Shown piece by piece: positions 11,912-23,152 of a DNA stretch of 64,000 nucleotides. The first letter of the stretch is position 1; each line of letters begins with the position of its first letter. The stretch covers positions 23,732 to 87,731 of the forward strand of contig JACEFZ010004110.1 in assembly GCA_014155875.1 (NCBI GenBank), read 5' to 3'. The DNA comes from Cepaea nemoralis (lineage: Eukaryota > Mollusca > Gastropoda > Stylommatophora > Helicidae). The translations under genes were made by a program, and so were the position numbers. The notes beneath the pieces are model-generated. The model was not told the origin of the DNA and searched no databases. It worked only from the letters and a program-made list of their open reading frames with translations.

Positions 11912-13666
11912 GAGAGAAAAAACAGCGGCTGCAGCAGGATATAACAATATGAAATGGAAACAAATAGGTATTTTAAATTCCTGCGAGAAAAAACGAACTA
12001 AACATTAACAAACGTTGCACATACCTTACAGGGAGATCCACGTGTCGCGAAATACAGGTGAAAAATCCGAAATCAGAAGCACTCAATAAATATAAAAAAA
12101 TGAATAATAAAATAAGATAAAATACACACGAACGTATACAATACGACACACAGACGTTTCGATTCTAAGAATCTTTGTCAATGACAACACAGATAGCTGA
12201 CGACAAAAACACAAACACACGACCTATCACTTATAGTGCACAACCTGATAATTCCACGTGGGGTAGAAAATGTGACTATGGCCAGCTGCGAAAACGCGTG
12301 GCGCAGAATTGAAAATGGGTTGCCAAAAAGGATTTGAGTAGCCAAAAATATGTGAACAGTCTGCTATGGAAACATAGAAATGTGGGGACAATTAAGTCTA
12401 GATATCGCGGGGGGGGGGGGGGGGGGGAACAGCACGGTAATAGGTAGTGTAAACAATTGGGGAAGATGCCACAGTTATACTGTAGCGTCCACGACAGTAT
12501 TAATTCCTGTCGGGTGGATGCATCCCAGATTGTTGATTAGCTGGCATTCAATTCTAAGTCTGACACAGCTATTTGAGAAGCAGGGTTTTAATGCGGTGAC
12601 ACATGCATCGTCGGCTCCATTGTGGTTGGAGGAATTGAAATGGTTGGGGACAGGTTTGTCAGCGCCCTGATTGATGTCTCTGAGGTGTTCTCTAAAACGA
12701 TCCGCAAGACGTCTGCCCGTTTGGCCAATGTATTTCATGTCACATCGTTTGCAGATGATAACATAAATCAGATTGCGGGATGTGCAGGTGAAAGAATCTT
12801 TCAAGGTGAAGGTGCCTCGGGGAAATGCAATTTCTGGTGTCTGAACAACGTATGGGCATGTCAGACAGTTCCTACGATGGCATTCGAAGGTGCCCACGGA
12901 TGAAGTAACCGTGGGGAGGCGACTGTGCACAAGGTGGTCTCTGAGGCTCTGGTTACGGCGGAAAATTACCCTGGGGCCATTTGAGAATACCTCACGAGTG
13001 GTAGGATCCGATTCCAAGATGGACCAGTGTCTCAGGAAAATGTGCTTGATGGCATAGGCATGTGGATGGAAGGTGAGGATAAGCTTGGGCTCATTGTTCT
13101 GAGGTCGCGTATGCTTGGCGAGGGACATTTCCCGCGAGACCTGGGTTATGCGACAGAGAGCTGTCGACAAGACGTCCTCTGGGTAGGACCGTCTGCGGAA
13201 AAAGTCCAGCATTTCGTGGGCTCTCTCGAGGAAGTCATTATCATCCTGACAGATGCGACGAAGGCGGAGTAGCTGGGAATATGGGATGGAATCTTTGCAG
13301 CTTTTGGGGTGGGATGAGCTGTACAGGAGGAAACCGTGAGCATCAGTAGGTTTGTAGTACACGGAGGTCGTGAGGCCTGTAGAGTTTAACTTAATGGTGG
13401 TGTCAAGAAAATTGACAGAGGTGGTAGAAATTTCTGAGGTGAATTGGATCGATGGATGGAAGTTCTTGACATAATTAATGAACCGGTTCAGTTCCGCCTC
13501 CGACATGTCAGTGAGACCTATGCCGTCATCGATGTAGCGTCGGTAAAAAGAAGGGAGAAGACCATCATAGCTGAGTTCAATCTGGTGTTCCAGATGTCCC
13601 ATAAATACACATGCGTAGCTGGGTCCCATTTTAGTGCCCATGGCGACACCGCTGATTTGTTCAGTA
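11912..13666 (-). mobile_element. Penelope-like element copy 1, 5'-truncated
   Basis: The element interrupts the minisatellite and is flanked by CAGGTCAGTATA on both sides (11900-11911 and 13667-13678), a 12-bp target duplication. On the minus strand it holds the C-terminal half of the RT and a GIY-YIG endonuclease, followed by a non-coding 3' region (about 11912-12470). That region contains a 19-base G run (12409-12427) and TTAGAATCGAAACGTCTG (12152-12169 region), a type of phrase often seen in Penelope-like ends. Confidence 0.85.
12475..13666 (-). pseudogene. Penelope-like RT (C-terminal part) with GIY-YIG endonuclease
   Basis: This is one uninterrupted minus-strand frame. It begins inside the RT at SGVAMGTKMGPS and passes the catalytic YIDD (FYRRYIDDGIGL). 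It continues through the thumb and a Cys-rich linker (FECHRRNCLTCPYV). It ends in a GIY-YIG domain (LIYVIICKRCDMKYIGQTG, then RLADRFREHL). RT palm motifs upstream of GVAMGT are missing, so the protein is 5'-truncated and has no native start. The frame extends into the minisatellite as repeats of HSDGHCSIIL, which is fortuitous. The surviving half has no stop or frameshift, suggesting a fairly young insertion. In this family the protein primes reverse transcription at the endonuclease cut. Confidence 0.88.
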
Positions 13667-14748
13667 CAGGTCAGTATAATACTGCAGTGACCGCCAGAAT
13701 GCATCAGTAAAAGTGGTATGCAGGTCAGTATAATACTGCAGTGACCGCCAGAATGCATCAGTAAAAGTGGTATGCAGGTCAGTATAATACTGCAGTGACC
13801 GTCAGAATGCATCAGTAAAAGTGGTATGCAGGTCAGTATAATACTGCAGTGACCGTCAGAATGCACCAGTAAAAGTGGTATGCAGGTCAATATAATACTG
13901 CAGTGACCGTCAGAATGCATCAGATTAAAGTGGTATGCAGGTTAGTATAATACTGCAGTGACCGTCAGAATGCATCAGATTAAAGTGGTATGCAGGTCAA
14001 TATAATACTGCAGTGACCGTCAGAATGCATAAGATTAAAGTGGTATGCAGGTCAATATAATACTGCAGTGACCGTCAGAATGCATCAGATTAAAGTGGTA
14101 TGCAGGTCAATATAATACTGCAGTGACCGTCAGAATGCATCAGATTAAAGTGGTATGCAGGTCAGTATAATACTGCAGTGACCGTCAGAATGCATCAGAT
14201 TAAAGTGGTATGCAGGTCAATATAATACTGCAGTGACCGTCAGAATGCATCAGATTAAAGTGGTATGCAGGTCAATATAATACTGCAGTGACCGTCAGAA
14301 TGCATCAGATTAAAGTGGTATGCAGGTCAATATAATACTGCAGTGACCGTCAGAATGCATCAGATTAAAGTGGTATGCAGGTCAGTATAATACTGCAGTG
14401 ACCGTCAGAATGCATCAGATTAAAGTGGTATGCAGGTCAATATAATACTGCAGTGACCGTCAGAATGCATCAGATTAAAGTGGTATGCAGGTCAATATAA
14501 TACTGCAGTGACCGTCAGAATGCATCAGATTAAAGTGGTATGCAGGTCAGTATAATACTGCAGTGACCGTCAGAATGCATCAGATTAAAGTGGTATGCAG
14601 GTCAGTATAATACTGCAGTGACCGTCAGAATGCATCAGATTAAAGTGGTATGCAGGTCAGTATAATACTGCAGTGACCGTCAGAATGCATCAGATTAAAG
14701 TGGTATGCAGGTCAGTATAATACTGCAGTGACCGTCAGAATGCATCAG
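13667..14748. repeat. 54/55-bp minisatellite, right arm
   Basis: About 20 units of the same family as 11466-11911. Left-hand units have CAGTAAAAGTGG (54 bp). From about 13920 on they have CAGATTAAAGTGG (55 bp), with an alternation of GGTCAG and GGTCAA. The subtype switch suggests separate amplification waves. Confidence 0.95.
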
Positions 14749-15029
14749 ACTCAGCAGCTTGTTTTAACTGATAACCTCTGGTTGGAATAGATGAGATAAC
14801 CAAACTTGAAGATACAACACGTACCTGGGGACAGCTGACCGGGTGGACCTAGCCTACATCGGACAGCATGTCATATCTTGGTAAGTGAAGGCCACCCGAG
14901 TGATACTAAACATATCACCCACAGAGTGCTGACTGGCCTATACAACATGGGTTTAGCACCATATACCCACTACGAGCACTAACAGAGAGATCAATAGAGA
15001 CACAGACAGACATGCATTTGTACTTTATA
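14749..15029. other. Unassigned sequence, weak similarity to the host tandem unit
   Basis: AGCACCATATACCCA near 14957 also occurs at about 36990 in the host unit, so this may be a worn outer copy. No gene seen. A TA dinucleotide at 15028-15029 starts the next element. Confidence 0.35.
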
Positions 15030-15599
15030 CCAGGGTAAGTTAATAAGTAAGTCACAAATGACTGTAGAAAAATAACTATATATGATAACAACTTGAAACC
15101 TGTTTATTTGTATACATACATTGTCCCTTTATTTCTCAACATAATTTCCACCAAAATTGATGCACTTATCCCATCGTTTTATCAGTTTTCCCAAACGGGT
15201 TGCATAGAACTTCGTGCCCTGTTTTCATGTACCTGCCACAGAACTGTGTGACTTACTTACTGACTCGCCCTCGTAACTTTTTCTACCCAGCTATACACCT
15301 TCTTACGGGACAAACCTTTGTCTGCATACACAGAAAATCCACCTTGGCGGGAGACATTTCGCGAATGACGCCGAAGTTAAATGTGAAGTAAAAACGTGGT
15401 TTAGAAAACAGAGCACGCAGTTCTATGTAGCCGGTTTGGCAGGACTGATAAAACGATGGGATAAGTACATCAATATTGGTGGAAATTGTGTTGAGAAATA
15501 AAGGGACAATATTTGTATAAAAATAAACTGGTTTCAAGTTGTTATCATCTTTAGTTATTTTCTACAGCCATTTGTGACTTAATTATTAACTTACCCTTG
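15030..15599 (+). mobile_element. Mariner/Tc1-like non-autonomous element with long inverted arms
   Basis: The element is flanked by TA (15028-15029 and 15600-15601). Its ends read CCAGGGTAAGTTAATAA and, reversed, CAAGGGTAAGTTAATAA. The inverted arms extend for roughly 160-180 bp. Each arm reads outwards into a transposase-like C-terminus: the right arm on the plus strand gives LIKRWDKYINIGGNCVEK and a stop, and the left arm on the minus strand gives the equivalent. This phrase matches mariner-type transposases. The centre is too short for a transposase. It is a palindromic derivative of an autonomous parent. Confidence 0.75.
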
Positions 15600-15601
15600 T
15601 A

Positions 15602-15772
15602 GATTATACCTCAGCATTTGATGGAGTGATATCATGTTGGAAGGTATCAAAAATGACGGCAACGATCTCAGAATAGTAAAGAATATTTACGAGACACAAT
15701 TAGCCTTCATTAAAATAGGAAATAAAGAGAGAAAGTTAGAAGTTCAAGAAGTATATGCTTTGTCGCGGGATT
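15602..15772 (+). pseudogene. Reverse transcriptase fragment (RTE-like)
   Basis: After one frame correction the plus strand reads YTSAFDGV, then LEGIKNDGNDLRIVKNIYET. This matches the RT region after the first catalytic aspartate of RTE-type LINEs. Only about 55 codons remain. The piece is interrupted on the right by the SINE target duplication. Confidence 0.55.
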
Positions 15773-15784
15773 TTCTCTCTGTAT

Positions 15785-16032
15785 TAAATTAAATGTTTGC
15801 ATATCCTTTACAGGACATCGCTGTCAACATCAGCATCTTTCAGCTGATTGTTGATTTCTTGGCAAAATTACGCTCAGTAGTTTGCCATTGCTTTCTGAGC
15901 GGCCGGCTCACATACACCGTAAGTTACCGACGCGATTCGAACCACTGCTGATTCTCACCGTCGTCACGTTACTTACGAGAGTATACAAGATTACGGAGAA
16001 AAGTCGCTAACCTCTAGGCCAGGAAGCCGGCA
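15785..16032 (-). mobile_element. tRNA-derived SINE, copy 1
   Basis: Flanked by TTCTCTCTGTAT (15773-15784 and 16033-16044). On the minus strand the head contains a pol III B-box-like GGTTCGAATCG (about 15930-15945). The tail region matches the copies at 45929-46171 and 56564-56807. Its 3' A-rich end is degenerate here. Confidence 0.8.
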
Positions 16033-16044
16033 TTCTCTCTGTAT

Positions 16045-16258
16045 AGAAAATTAACAATGAGAGAGATCACAGCGAGGCCAGAATAAAGAATGGTTATAAT
16101 GTAAACAACCTATGCTATTTTCTGTATCAACACATTGTACTTGTTGTCATTGATACAATTACAGGGTTTTATGCGATTGGCAAAATATATATTTCTTTAA
16201 ATCCCTAATGCAAGGCATAAGAGAAGGAGATATATTCTGAAATATGTAAATAACACAG
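16045..16258 (+). repeat. Host tandem unit U1, left part
   Basis: This stretch aligns by eye with 45560-45830: both share phrases like TTGTCATTGATA, TTTATGCGATTGG/TGTATGCGACTGT and AGGCATAAGA. Relative to U3, about 70 bp that would include the mini-exon position are missing here. Confidence 0.6.
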
Positions 16259-18578
16259 TGTAAGGGATAGAGAAACACATACATGTGACTAGACTGAACT
16301 GGACATATATTTACTACAGTGTAAGGGATAGAGAAACACATACATGTCACTAGACTGAACTGGACATATATTTACTACAGTGTAAGGGATAGAGAAACAC
16401 ATACATGTGACTAGACTGAACTGGACATATATTTACTACAGTGTAAGGGATAGAGAAACACATACATGTCACTAGACTGAACTGGACATATATTTACTAC
16501 AGTGTAAGGGATAGAGAAACACATACATGTGCACTAGACTGAACTGGACATATATTTACTACAGTGTAAGGGATAGAGAAACACATACATGTGACTAGAC
16601 TGAACTGGACATATATTTACTACAGTGTAAGGGATAGAGAAACACATACATGTGACTAGACTGAACTGGACATATATTTACTACAGTGTAAGGGATAGAG
16701 AAACACATACATGTGACTAGACTGAACTGGACATATATTTACTACAGTGTAAGGGATAGAGAAACACATACATGTGACTAGACTGAACTGGACATATATT
16801 TACTACAGTGTAAGGGATAGAGAAACACATACATGTCACTAGACTGAACTGGACATATATTTACTACAGTGTAAGGGATAGAGAAACACATACATGTGAC
16901 TAGACTGAACTGGACATATATTTACTACAGTGTAAGGGATAGAGAAACACATACATGTCACTAGACTGAACTGAACATATATTTACTACAGTGTAAGGGA
17001 TAGAGAACACATACATGTGACTAGACTGAACTGGACATATATTTACTACAGTGTAAGGGATAGAGAAACACATACATGTGACTAGACTGAACTGGACATA
17101 TATTTACTACAGTGTAAGGGATAGAGAAACACATACATGTGACTAGACTGAACTGGACATATATTTACTACAGTGTAAGGGATAGAGAAACACATACATG
17201 TGACTAGACTGAACTGGACATATATTTACTACAGTGTAAGGGATAGAGAAACACATACATGTGACTAGACTGAACTGGACATATATTTACTACAGTGTAA
17301 GGGATAGAGAAAACACATACATGTGACTAGACTGAACTGGACAATATATTTACTACAGTGTAAGGGATAGAGAAACACATACATGTGACTAGACTGAACT
17401 GGACATATATTTACTACAGTGTAAGGGATAGAGAAACACAACATGTGACTAGACTGAACTGGACATATATTTACTACAGTGTAAGGGATAGAGAAACACT
17501 ACATGTCACTAGACTGAACTGGACATATATTTACTACAGTGTAAGGGATAGAGAAAACACATACATGTGACTAGACTGAACTGGACATATATTTACTACA
17601 GTGTAAGGGATAGAGAAACACAGTACATGTGACTAGACTGAACTGGACATATATTTACTACAGTGTAAGGGATAGAGAAACACATACATGTGACTAGACT
17701 GAACTGGACATATATTTACTACAGTGTAAGGGATAGAGAAACACATACATGTGACTAGACTGAAACTGGACATTATATTTACTACAGTGTAAAGGGATAG
17801 AGAAACACATACATGTGACTAGACTGAACTGGACATATATTTACTACAGTGTAAGGGATAGAGAAACACATACATGTCACTAGACTGAACTGGACATATA
17901 TTTACTACAGTGTAAGGGATAGAGAAACACATACATGTGACTAGACTGAACTGGACATATATTTACTACAGTGTAGGGATAGAGAAACACATACATGTGA
18001 CTAGACTGAACTGGACATATATTTACTACAGTGTAAGGGATAGAGAAACACATACATGTCACTAGACTGAACTGGACATATATTTACTACAGTGTAAGGG
18101 ATAGAGAAACACATACATGTGACTAGACTGAACTGGACATATATTTACTACAGTGTAAGGGATAGAGAAAACACATACATGTCACTAGACTGAACTGGAC
18201 ATATATTTACTACAGTGTAAGGGATAGAGAAACACATACATGTGACTAGACTGAACTGGACATATATTTACTACAGTGTAAGGGATAGAGAAACACATAC
18301 ATGTCACTAGACTGAACTGAACATATATTTACTACAGTGTAAGGGATAGAGAAACACATACATGTGACTAGACTGAACTGGACATATATTTACTACAGTG
18401 TAAGGGATAGAGAAACACATACATGTGACTAGACTGAACTGGACATATATTTACTACAGTGTAAGGGATAGAGAAACACATACATGTCACTAGACTGAAC
18501 TGGACATATATTTACTACAGTGTAAGGGATAGAGAAACACATACATGTCACTAGACTGAACTGGACATATATTTACTA
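16259..18578. repeat. 61-bp minisatellite, about 38 units
   Basis: The unit contains CAGTGTAAGGGATAGAGAAA and ACTAGACTGAACTGGACATA. Units are nearly identical apart from one G/C switch (CATGTGACTAG or CATGTCACTAG) and scattered single-base indels. The last part of the unit (GAACTGG.CATATATTTACTA) also occurs once in U2 (about 25310) and U3 (about 45810), so the array grew from host-unit sequence. Confidence 0.95.
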
Positions 18579-18692
18579 AAATATTTTAGAATAAACTCAG
18601 ATATATAAGAACATTCACAACTCTGCATCAGTGATACTTACAAAACATAGGAACCTCCCAACAGTGATATCAATGTGAACTGTTACATATTG
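18579..18692 (+). repeat. Host tandem unit U1, segment
   Basis: Aligns with 45840-45928 plus 46183-46200. It reads CAGTGATATCAATGTGAACTG continuously, which is the empty site for the SINE inserted in U3 at 45929. Confidence 0.65.
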
Positions 18693-18907
18693 TTTGGTCA
18701 CGTTATGAGAAGAAATAAGCTGGAGAACTTAATGACAACTGGCAAGATTGAGGGGAAGAGAACAAGTGGAAGTAAATACCTTGGATGGCATTGGCCGAGA
18801 CAAGAACACAGAGCTAACCAACGACTCTTGTGATTGTGTGAGATGGCGAAACATAACAACCCACGTTACTCGGCATGGCGCATGATGATGATGCTGATGA
18901 TGATGGC
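18693..18907 (+). mobile_element. 5'-truncated RTE-type LINE stub
   Basis: The plus strand reads FGHVMRRNKLENLMTTGKIE, the characteristic C-terminal phrase of RTE reverse transcriptases. It then gives diverged codons and a (GAT)n tail (about 18884-18906). The paralogous U3 sequence around 46200-46260 lacks it. Confidence 0.7.
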
Positions 18908-19103
18908 ACAAGGGATAAATACAAAAGAACAGCTAAAAGGCTGTAATCTCTATGTGTTACCGGGTCCATACATGAAGCAAAGGATAGTTAAACTGTAACC
19001 TACTATGCATGCACATGGAGTCTGGCTAGGGATGATTGACAGCTGTAGCTGTAGAATCCGACCAATCATAATCATGTATACACTTGCCGTCAGTTGTTTA
19101 AGG
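18908..19103 (+). repeat. Host tandem unit U1, segment before the hAT element
   Basis: Aligns with 46262-46607, sharing TGTTACCGGG, GTACATGAAGCAAA and CTGTAGAATCCG. In U3 a 52-bp piece has been repeated about four times (46281-46490); here it occurs once. Confidence 0.7.
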
Positions 19104-19500
19104 CAGTGGTTCTCAACCGGTGGGAATTCCCCCCTCCCCCGGGAGGGAGGGGAGTTTGGTGTTTCCCCGGGGTGGATTAATATTATTTCAAGATCACGTT
19201 AATACAAGAACCGACTACTTGATATTGTTTTTCCCTCCATGCTTTCCTGTTCTGAAGGTCTCGCGCTTCTGAAATTCGTTCTATAACATAAGTAAACTCG
19301 CAAATCATGTTTTATGTAGACGTCTAGACTTGTTCTAGTATGTGTTATTAAATTTAGCTTTCATTTTCTACGTGTACTATGTAGAGCGGGGACGGGATGG
19401 GGGAATTATATAGAGGAAATATGAAAGGGGGGAGGGGAGGAATCCCATTCTGAACATATTGTTAAGTGGTGCATGGGCCAAAAAAGATTGAGAACCACTG
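19104..19500 (+). mobile_element. hAT-type MITE
   Basis: A 397-bp element with terminal inverted repeats CAGTGGTTCTCAA (13 bp exact). It is flanked by the 8-bp duplication GTTTAAGG at 19096-19103 and 19501-19508. TIR sequence and TSD length are diagnostic of hAT elements. It has no coding capacity. U3 shows the empty site with a single GTTTAAGG near 46596. Confidence 0.93.
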
Positions 19501-19583
19501 GTTTAAGGGCCTATATTCCATTTGGAGACAACAGGCAGAAGATGAAGAATGGAAAAGGTTAAGATGTGGTAGGCTGGGCAGAA

Positions 19584-20642
19584 GCTATGCGCATTATTCT
19601 TGGATGTACAAGAGATACAGCATGCAGGGCGATGCGCTACCTTCTTGATTTTCCAACCATTGAAGAGAGAATGCAAGTTTGCAGGGCACGTGCCTACCTC
19701 AGAATTAACGCAAACACACAGCATCCACTGCATAGTGAAATTAGGAAGGTGAAGGGCAGCAGGTTAAAAAGAGGACGGTCGTGGATGGGTCAAGCCGAGG
19801 GCATTCTTCAACAGGTGTGTTCACTTGAGGACTTAGAACCTGGCGAGGAGTGGGTGCAAGTGCCAACAGACTTCTGCACATCCTTTTCAGTTTGCATCCA
19901 ACTAGATAGAAAATGCAGACAAGAAAATCCGGCTGCTGTTGAGGCTGAAGTACAAGCGTTGATTTTCGAGAATTCGCTAGACAGTGACGCGGTCATCTAC
20001 ACAGATGGGTCGGTCGTCCGACATGTGAGAAGCTCATGGGCCTTTACAGCTCGGGCCGGAGGGAGAATTGTGAAGGAGGACTCTGGTGCTTTCACTGAAA
20101 CCACAAGTAGCCTGACCATGGAAGTCATGGCAGTAAGTAAAGCAATAACATGGCTCGAGACACAGACATTCACTAGGGCTTGTTTCCTTAGCGACTCAAT
20201 GAACATGATCAAGAGGATAGAGGAGGGGTGGATTCGAAGAGAATGGTTGCTGCCTCTGAAGCGGTCTCGGCTGGCAAAGATTAGTTTCATCTTCGTGCCA
20301 GGGCATGCGGGAGTACAAGGAAATGAGCGGGCTGACAAGCTCGCAGGTGAGGCTACTGTGGAGGGCGGACGCGCCATGGACCAGGCTGACATTCTGAATG
20401 CTCTACGAGAAGTGAGACTTTTGCAAGAACCAAGTGATGACTGTGAATCTACAACAATGGCCAGACTGCGAGAGCAGCAAATTAAAAGAGGGGTGGCCAA
20501 ACAAGAACACTACGCAGGAAGCCAAAGAAGATTGATAAACCAACACAGAACTGGCGTCGTTAGCCGCTACACGCTGCGGGATTTGCTGAGGAGGGGATCC
20601 GAGCACTTATGGACTGAATGGTCCGATGTGCAACGAGGATGA
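19584..20642 (+). pseudogene. LINE-A RT thumb and intact RNase H domain (partial polyprotein)
   Basis: About 350 codons are open without a break. The RT thumb remnant (IILGCTRDTACRAMRYLLDF) is followed by a linker and RNase H. The RNase H keeps its acidic residues: VIYTDGSV, the Glu of LTMEVMAV, FLSDSMNM, and the GHAGVQGNERADKLA block. It lacks the endonuclease and RT palm, and its first codons come from target DNA, so it is a dead-on-arrival 5' truncation and not a gene. It shows the family sequence where copy 1 is damaged. Confidence 0.88.
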
Positions 20643-20667
20643 TCTGTCGACTAACTAACTAACTAAC
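19584..20667 (+). mobile_element. LINE-A copy 2, 5'-truncated
   Basis: Flanked by TAGGCTGGGCAGAA (19570-19583 and 20668-20681) with the same GTCGACTAACTAAC tail as copy 1. It starts in the RT thumb region equivalent to about 3032 of copy 1. U3 near 46650-46670 has the corresponding unoccupied target (AAGCTGGGTAGAA). Confidence 0.92.
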
Positions 20668-20681
20668 TAGGCTGGGCAGAA

Positions 20682-20868
20682 CTACACCTCAGTGAACTTC
20701 AGAGTCATTTAGGCAGGTTGTGTTAATTGAAAGACGTCTCCGGTGTAGAACATTGCATAATTACACTTGCATGTGTAACCACACCACCATATATTTCACG
20801 ATCTATTGGTTCAGTATTAGCACAGAAACACTGTGAGTATTAGTGACCACAATCCCACATTGTGTGTA
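20682..20868 (+). repeat. Host tandem unit U1, segment before the Helitron
   Basis: Aligns with 46670-46942: TTTAGGCAGGTTGTGTT, GTAGAA.ATTGCATAATT and GATCTATTGGTTCAGTAT are shared. It is continuous at GCATAATTACAC, where U3 has the TTAA MITE. It ends in the first part of the GTGACCACA...GTGTGTA minisatellite unit. Confidence 0.7.
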
Positions 20869-22815
20869 TCTTATATATAAAAGGGGTGGTGTGTGGTGTG
20901 TATGTCCTTTATGCGTTCGCGAACGGTCCATCCGATTGAGATGAAATTTTCTACACGTCTTCTTCTCATTCTCACGCTGCCAACTGTCATATTTTTTTTA
21001 AAGTGTGAAATCGGCTACATACTTAATATGATTTAATTTGTCATTTGTCATTATAATTTCTATATAGCAAGGGGACTTAACTCTAGAAAAGTTATTTCAA
21101 GGGGCATAACTTTTCTGTATACCTTATAGTCATATTGTTACACCGTTTTCAAAGATTTATAAACTCTTTGTCTATAGTTATGTACCGGCATATGAGTTAT
21201 AATAAATAATGATACAATCTTTAAGGCATTTTCAAAGTTTTCATAAAAATAATGCATAATGCATCACATTATAACTCATCTTTTTATGCTTAAAGAAGTT
21301 ATCTACAGTCATGTCGGTGATTAACAACATAATAAATAAATAATAGTTACCTTATCTCTATCAAGTTTGAAGATTTTATATTTCTTTACACTGTCGCCAA
21401 CTCTAAGAAGACATGCAACAACTTCAGCCATTATTAAATCTACAGGCAAATGCGTTATAATCCTCCTCCTCCTCCTCCTCTCCCCTCCTCCTCCTACCCT
21501 CTTCCTCTTCCCCTCCCTCTCCCTCCTCTTCCTCCTCCACCCTCCTCCTCCTCCCTCTTCCTCCTCCTCCCTCCTCCTCCCTCTTCCTCCTCCTCCCTCC
21601 TCCCTTTTCCTCCCTCCTCCTCTTCCTTCTACCTCCTCCCTTTTCCTCCTTCCTCCACATCCCTCCTCCTCCCTCTTCCTCCTCCTCCCTCCTCATCATT
21701 CCTCTTCATCCTCCTCCCTCCTCCTTCTCCCTCCTCCTTCTCCCTCCTCTTCCTCCCTCCTCCTTCTACCTCTTCCTCCCTCCTCCTCCCTCCACTCCTC
21801 CCTCCTCCTCCTCTTTCGTTCTCCTCCTCCCTCCTTCTCCCTCCTCCATCTTCTCCCTCTTATTCTTCCCTCTCCTCCCCCTCCTCCCTCTTCCTCCTCC
21901 CCTCCTCCTCCCTCCTCCTCCCTATTCTTTCTCCCCCTCCCCCTCCTCCTCTTCCTCCTCCTCCTTCTCCCTCCTCCTCCTTCCTCCTTCTCCCTCCTCC
22001 TCCTCATCCCTCCTCCTAACTCATTTCCTTCTCCTCTTTCCCCCTCCTCCTAATCCCTCCTCCTCCCTCCTGTTCCTCTCCTACTCCTCCCTACTCCCTC
22101 CTCCTCCTCTCTCCGCCTCACTCCTCCTCCTTCCACCACATCCCTCCTTCTCCCTCTTCCTCCTCCCCCTCCTCCCTCTTCCTCCTCCTACTTCTCCCTC
22201 CTCCTCCGCCTCTCCTCCTCCTCCCTCATCCACCCTCTTCCTCCTCCCTCCTCTTCCTGCGTTTCTCCTCCTCCCTCCTTCTCTCTTCCTCCTCCTCCTT
22301 CTCCCTCTTCCTCCCCTCCTCCCTCTTCCTCCTCCTCCTTCTCCCTCCTCCTCTCTCCTTCTCCTCCTCCTCTCTCCTTCTCATCCCTCCTCCTCATTCC
22401 TCCTCCTCCCTCATCCTCCCTCCTCCTCCTCCTTTTTCCCCTCCTCATCCTAATTCCTCCTCCTCGCTCCTCCTATACTGGGTGAAGCCGGATCAGACAG
22501 AACAGACAGACAGAAGACCTAAATCAGACAGACAGACATATAGATTGTCGTGAACGGGAACGGGAGCTTATATGACTACTTATATGCATAAATAAGATGG
22601 TCCTCACCAGGAGCTTAGGCGATACCGGGCAGGGTCAGACGTCAGACGAACAGACAGACAGACAGACGCAGACAGACCGACAGACAGACATGACAGACAG
22701 ACAGAACAGACAGACAGACATCGGGAACGGGAACGGGAGCTTATATGACTACTTATATGAACTAAATGAGATGCTTCCCACCAGGGGCTGGGCGAAGCCG
22801 GGCCGGTTCTGCTAG
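20869..22815 (+). mobile_element. Helitron-like element A
   Basis: Starts TCTTATATATAAAAGG and ends GGTTCTGCTAG. It sits between A (20868) and T (22816) of a minisatellite unit, with no target duplication. Intact units of that minisatellite read GTGTGTATATTATATAAAG, so the empty site is directly visible. TC start, CTAG end and A^T insertion are the Helitron signature. Inside are a 12-bp palindrome CGTTCGCGAACG near 20914, a (CTC)n-type tract (21461-22474), and tandem 3'-end-like modules with (CAGA)n. It has no Rep/helicase, so it is non-autonomous. Confidence 0.78.
21461..22474. repeat. CT-rich (CTC/CCT)n tract within Helitron-like element A
   Basis: About 1 kb of pure pyrimidine on the plus strand. 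Long Pro/Ser/Leu or Glu/Gly/Arg frames across it are artefacts of the simple sequence. Equivalent tracts occur in elements B, D and E. Confidence 0.95.
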
Positions 22816-23152
22816 TATTATATAAAGTAAAACCAGCCATTCTAGTGACCACATCCCACATTGTGTGTATATTGTTCTAGTGACCACATCCCACATTGTG
22901 TGTATATTGTTCTAGTGACCACATCCCACATTGTGTGTATATTGTTCTAGTGACCACATCCCACATTGTGTGTATATTGTTCTAGTGACCACATCCCACA
23001 TTGTGTGTATATTGTTCTAGTGACCACATCCCACATTGTGTGTATATTGTTCTAGTGACCACATCCCACATTGTGTGTATATTGTTCTAGTGACCACATC
23101 CCACATTGTGTGTATATTGTTCTAGTGACCACATCCCACATTGTGTGTAGAT
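22816..23152. repeat. 35-bp minisatellite, about 9 units
   Basis: The unit contains GTTCTAGTGACCACATCCCA and CATTGTGTGTATATT. The first unit has the longer 54-bp form that fills the array at 35703-36966. The two arrays occupy the same place in paralogous host units but amplified different registers. Confidence 0.93.

Noticed and set aside
16259..18578. Regular repeat array considered as a CRISPR-like structure
   Set aside because: Units are contiguous with no variable spacers, and the surrounding genome is eukaryotic.
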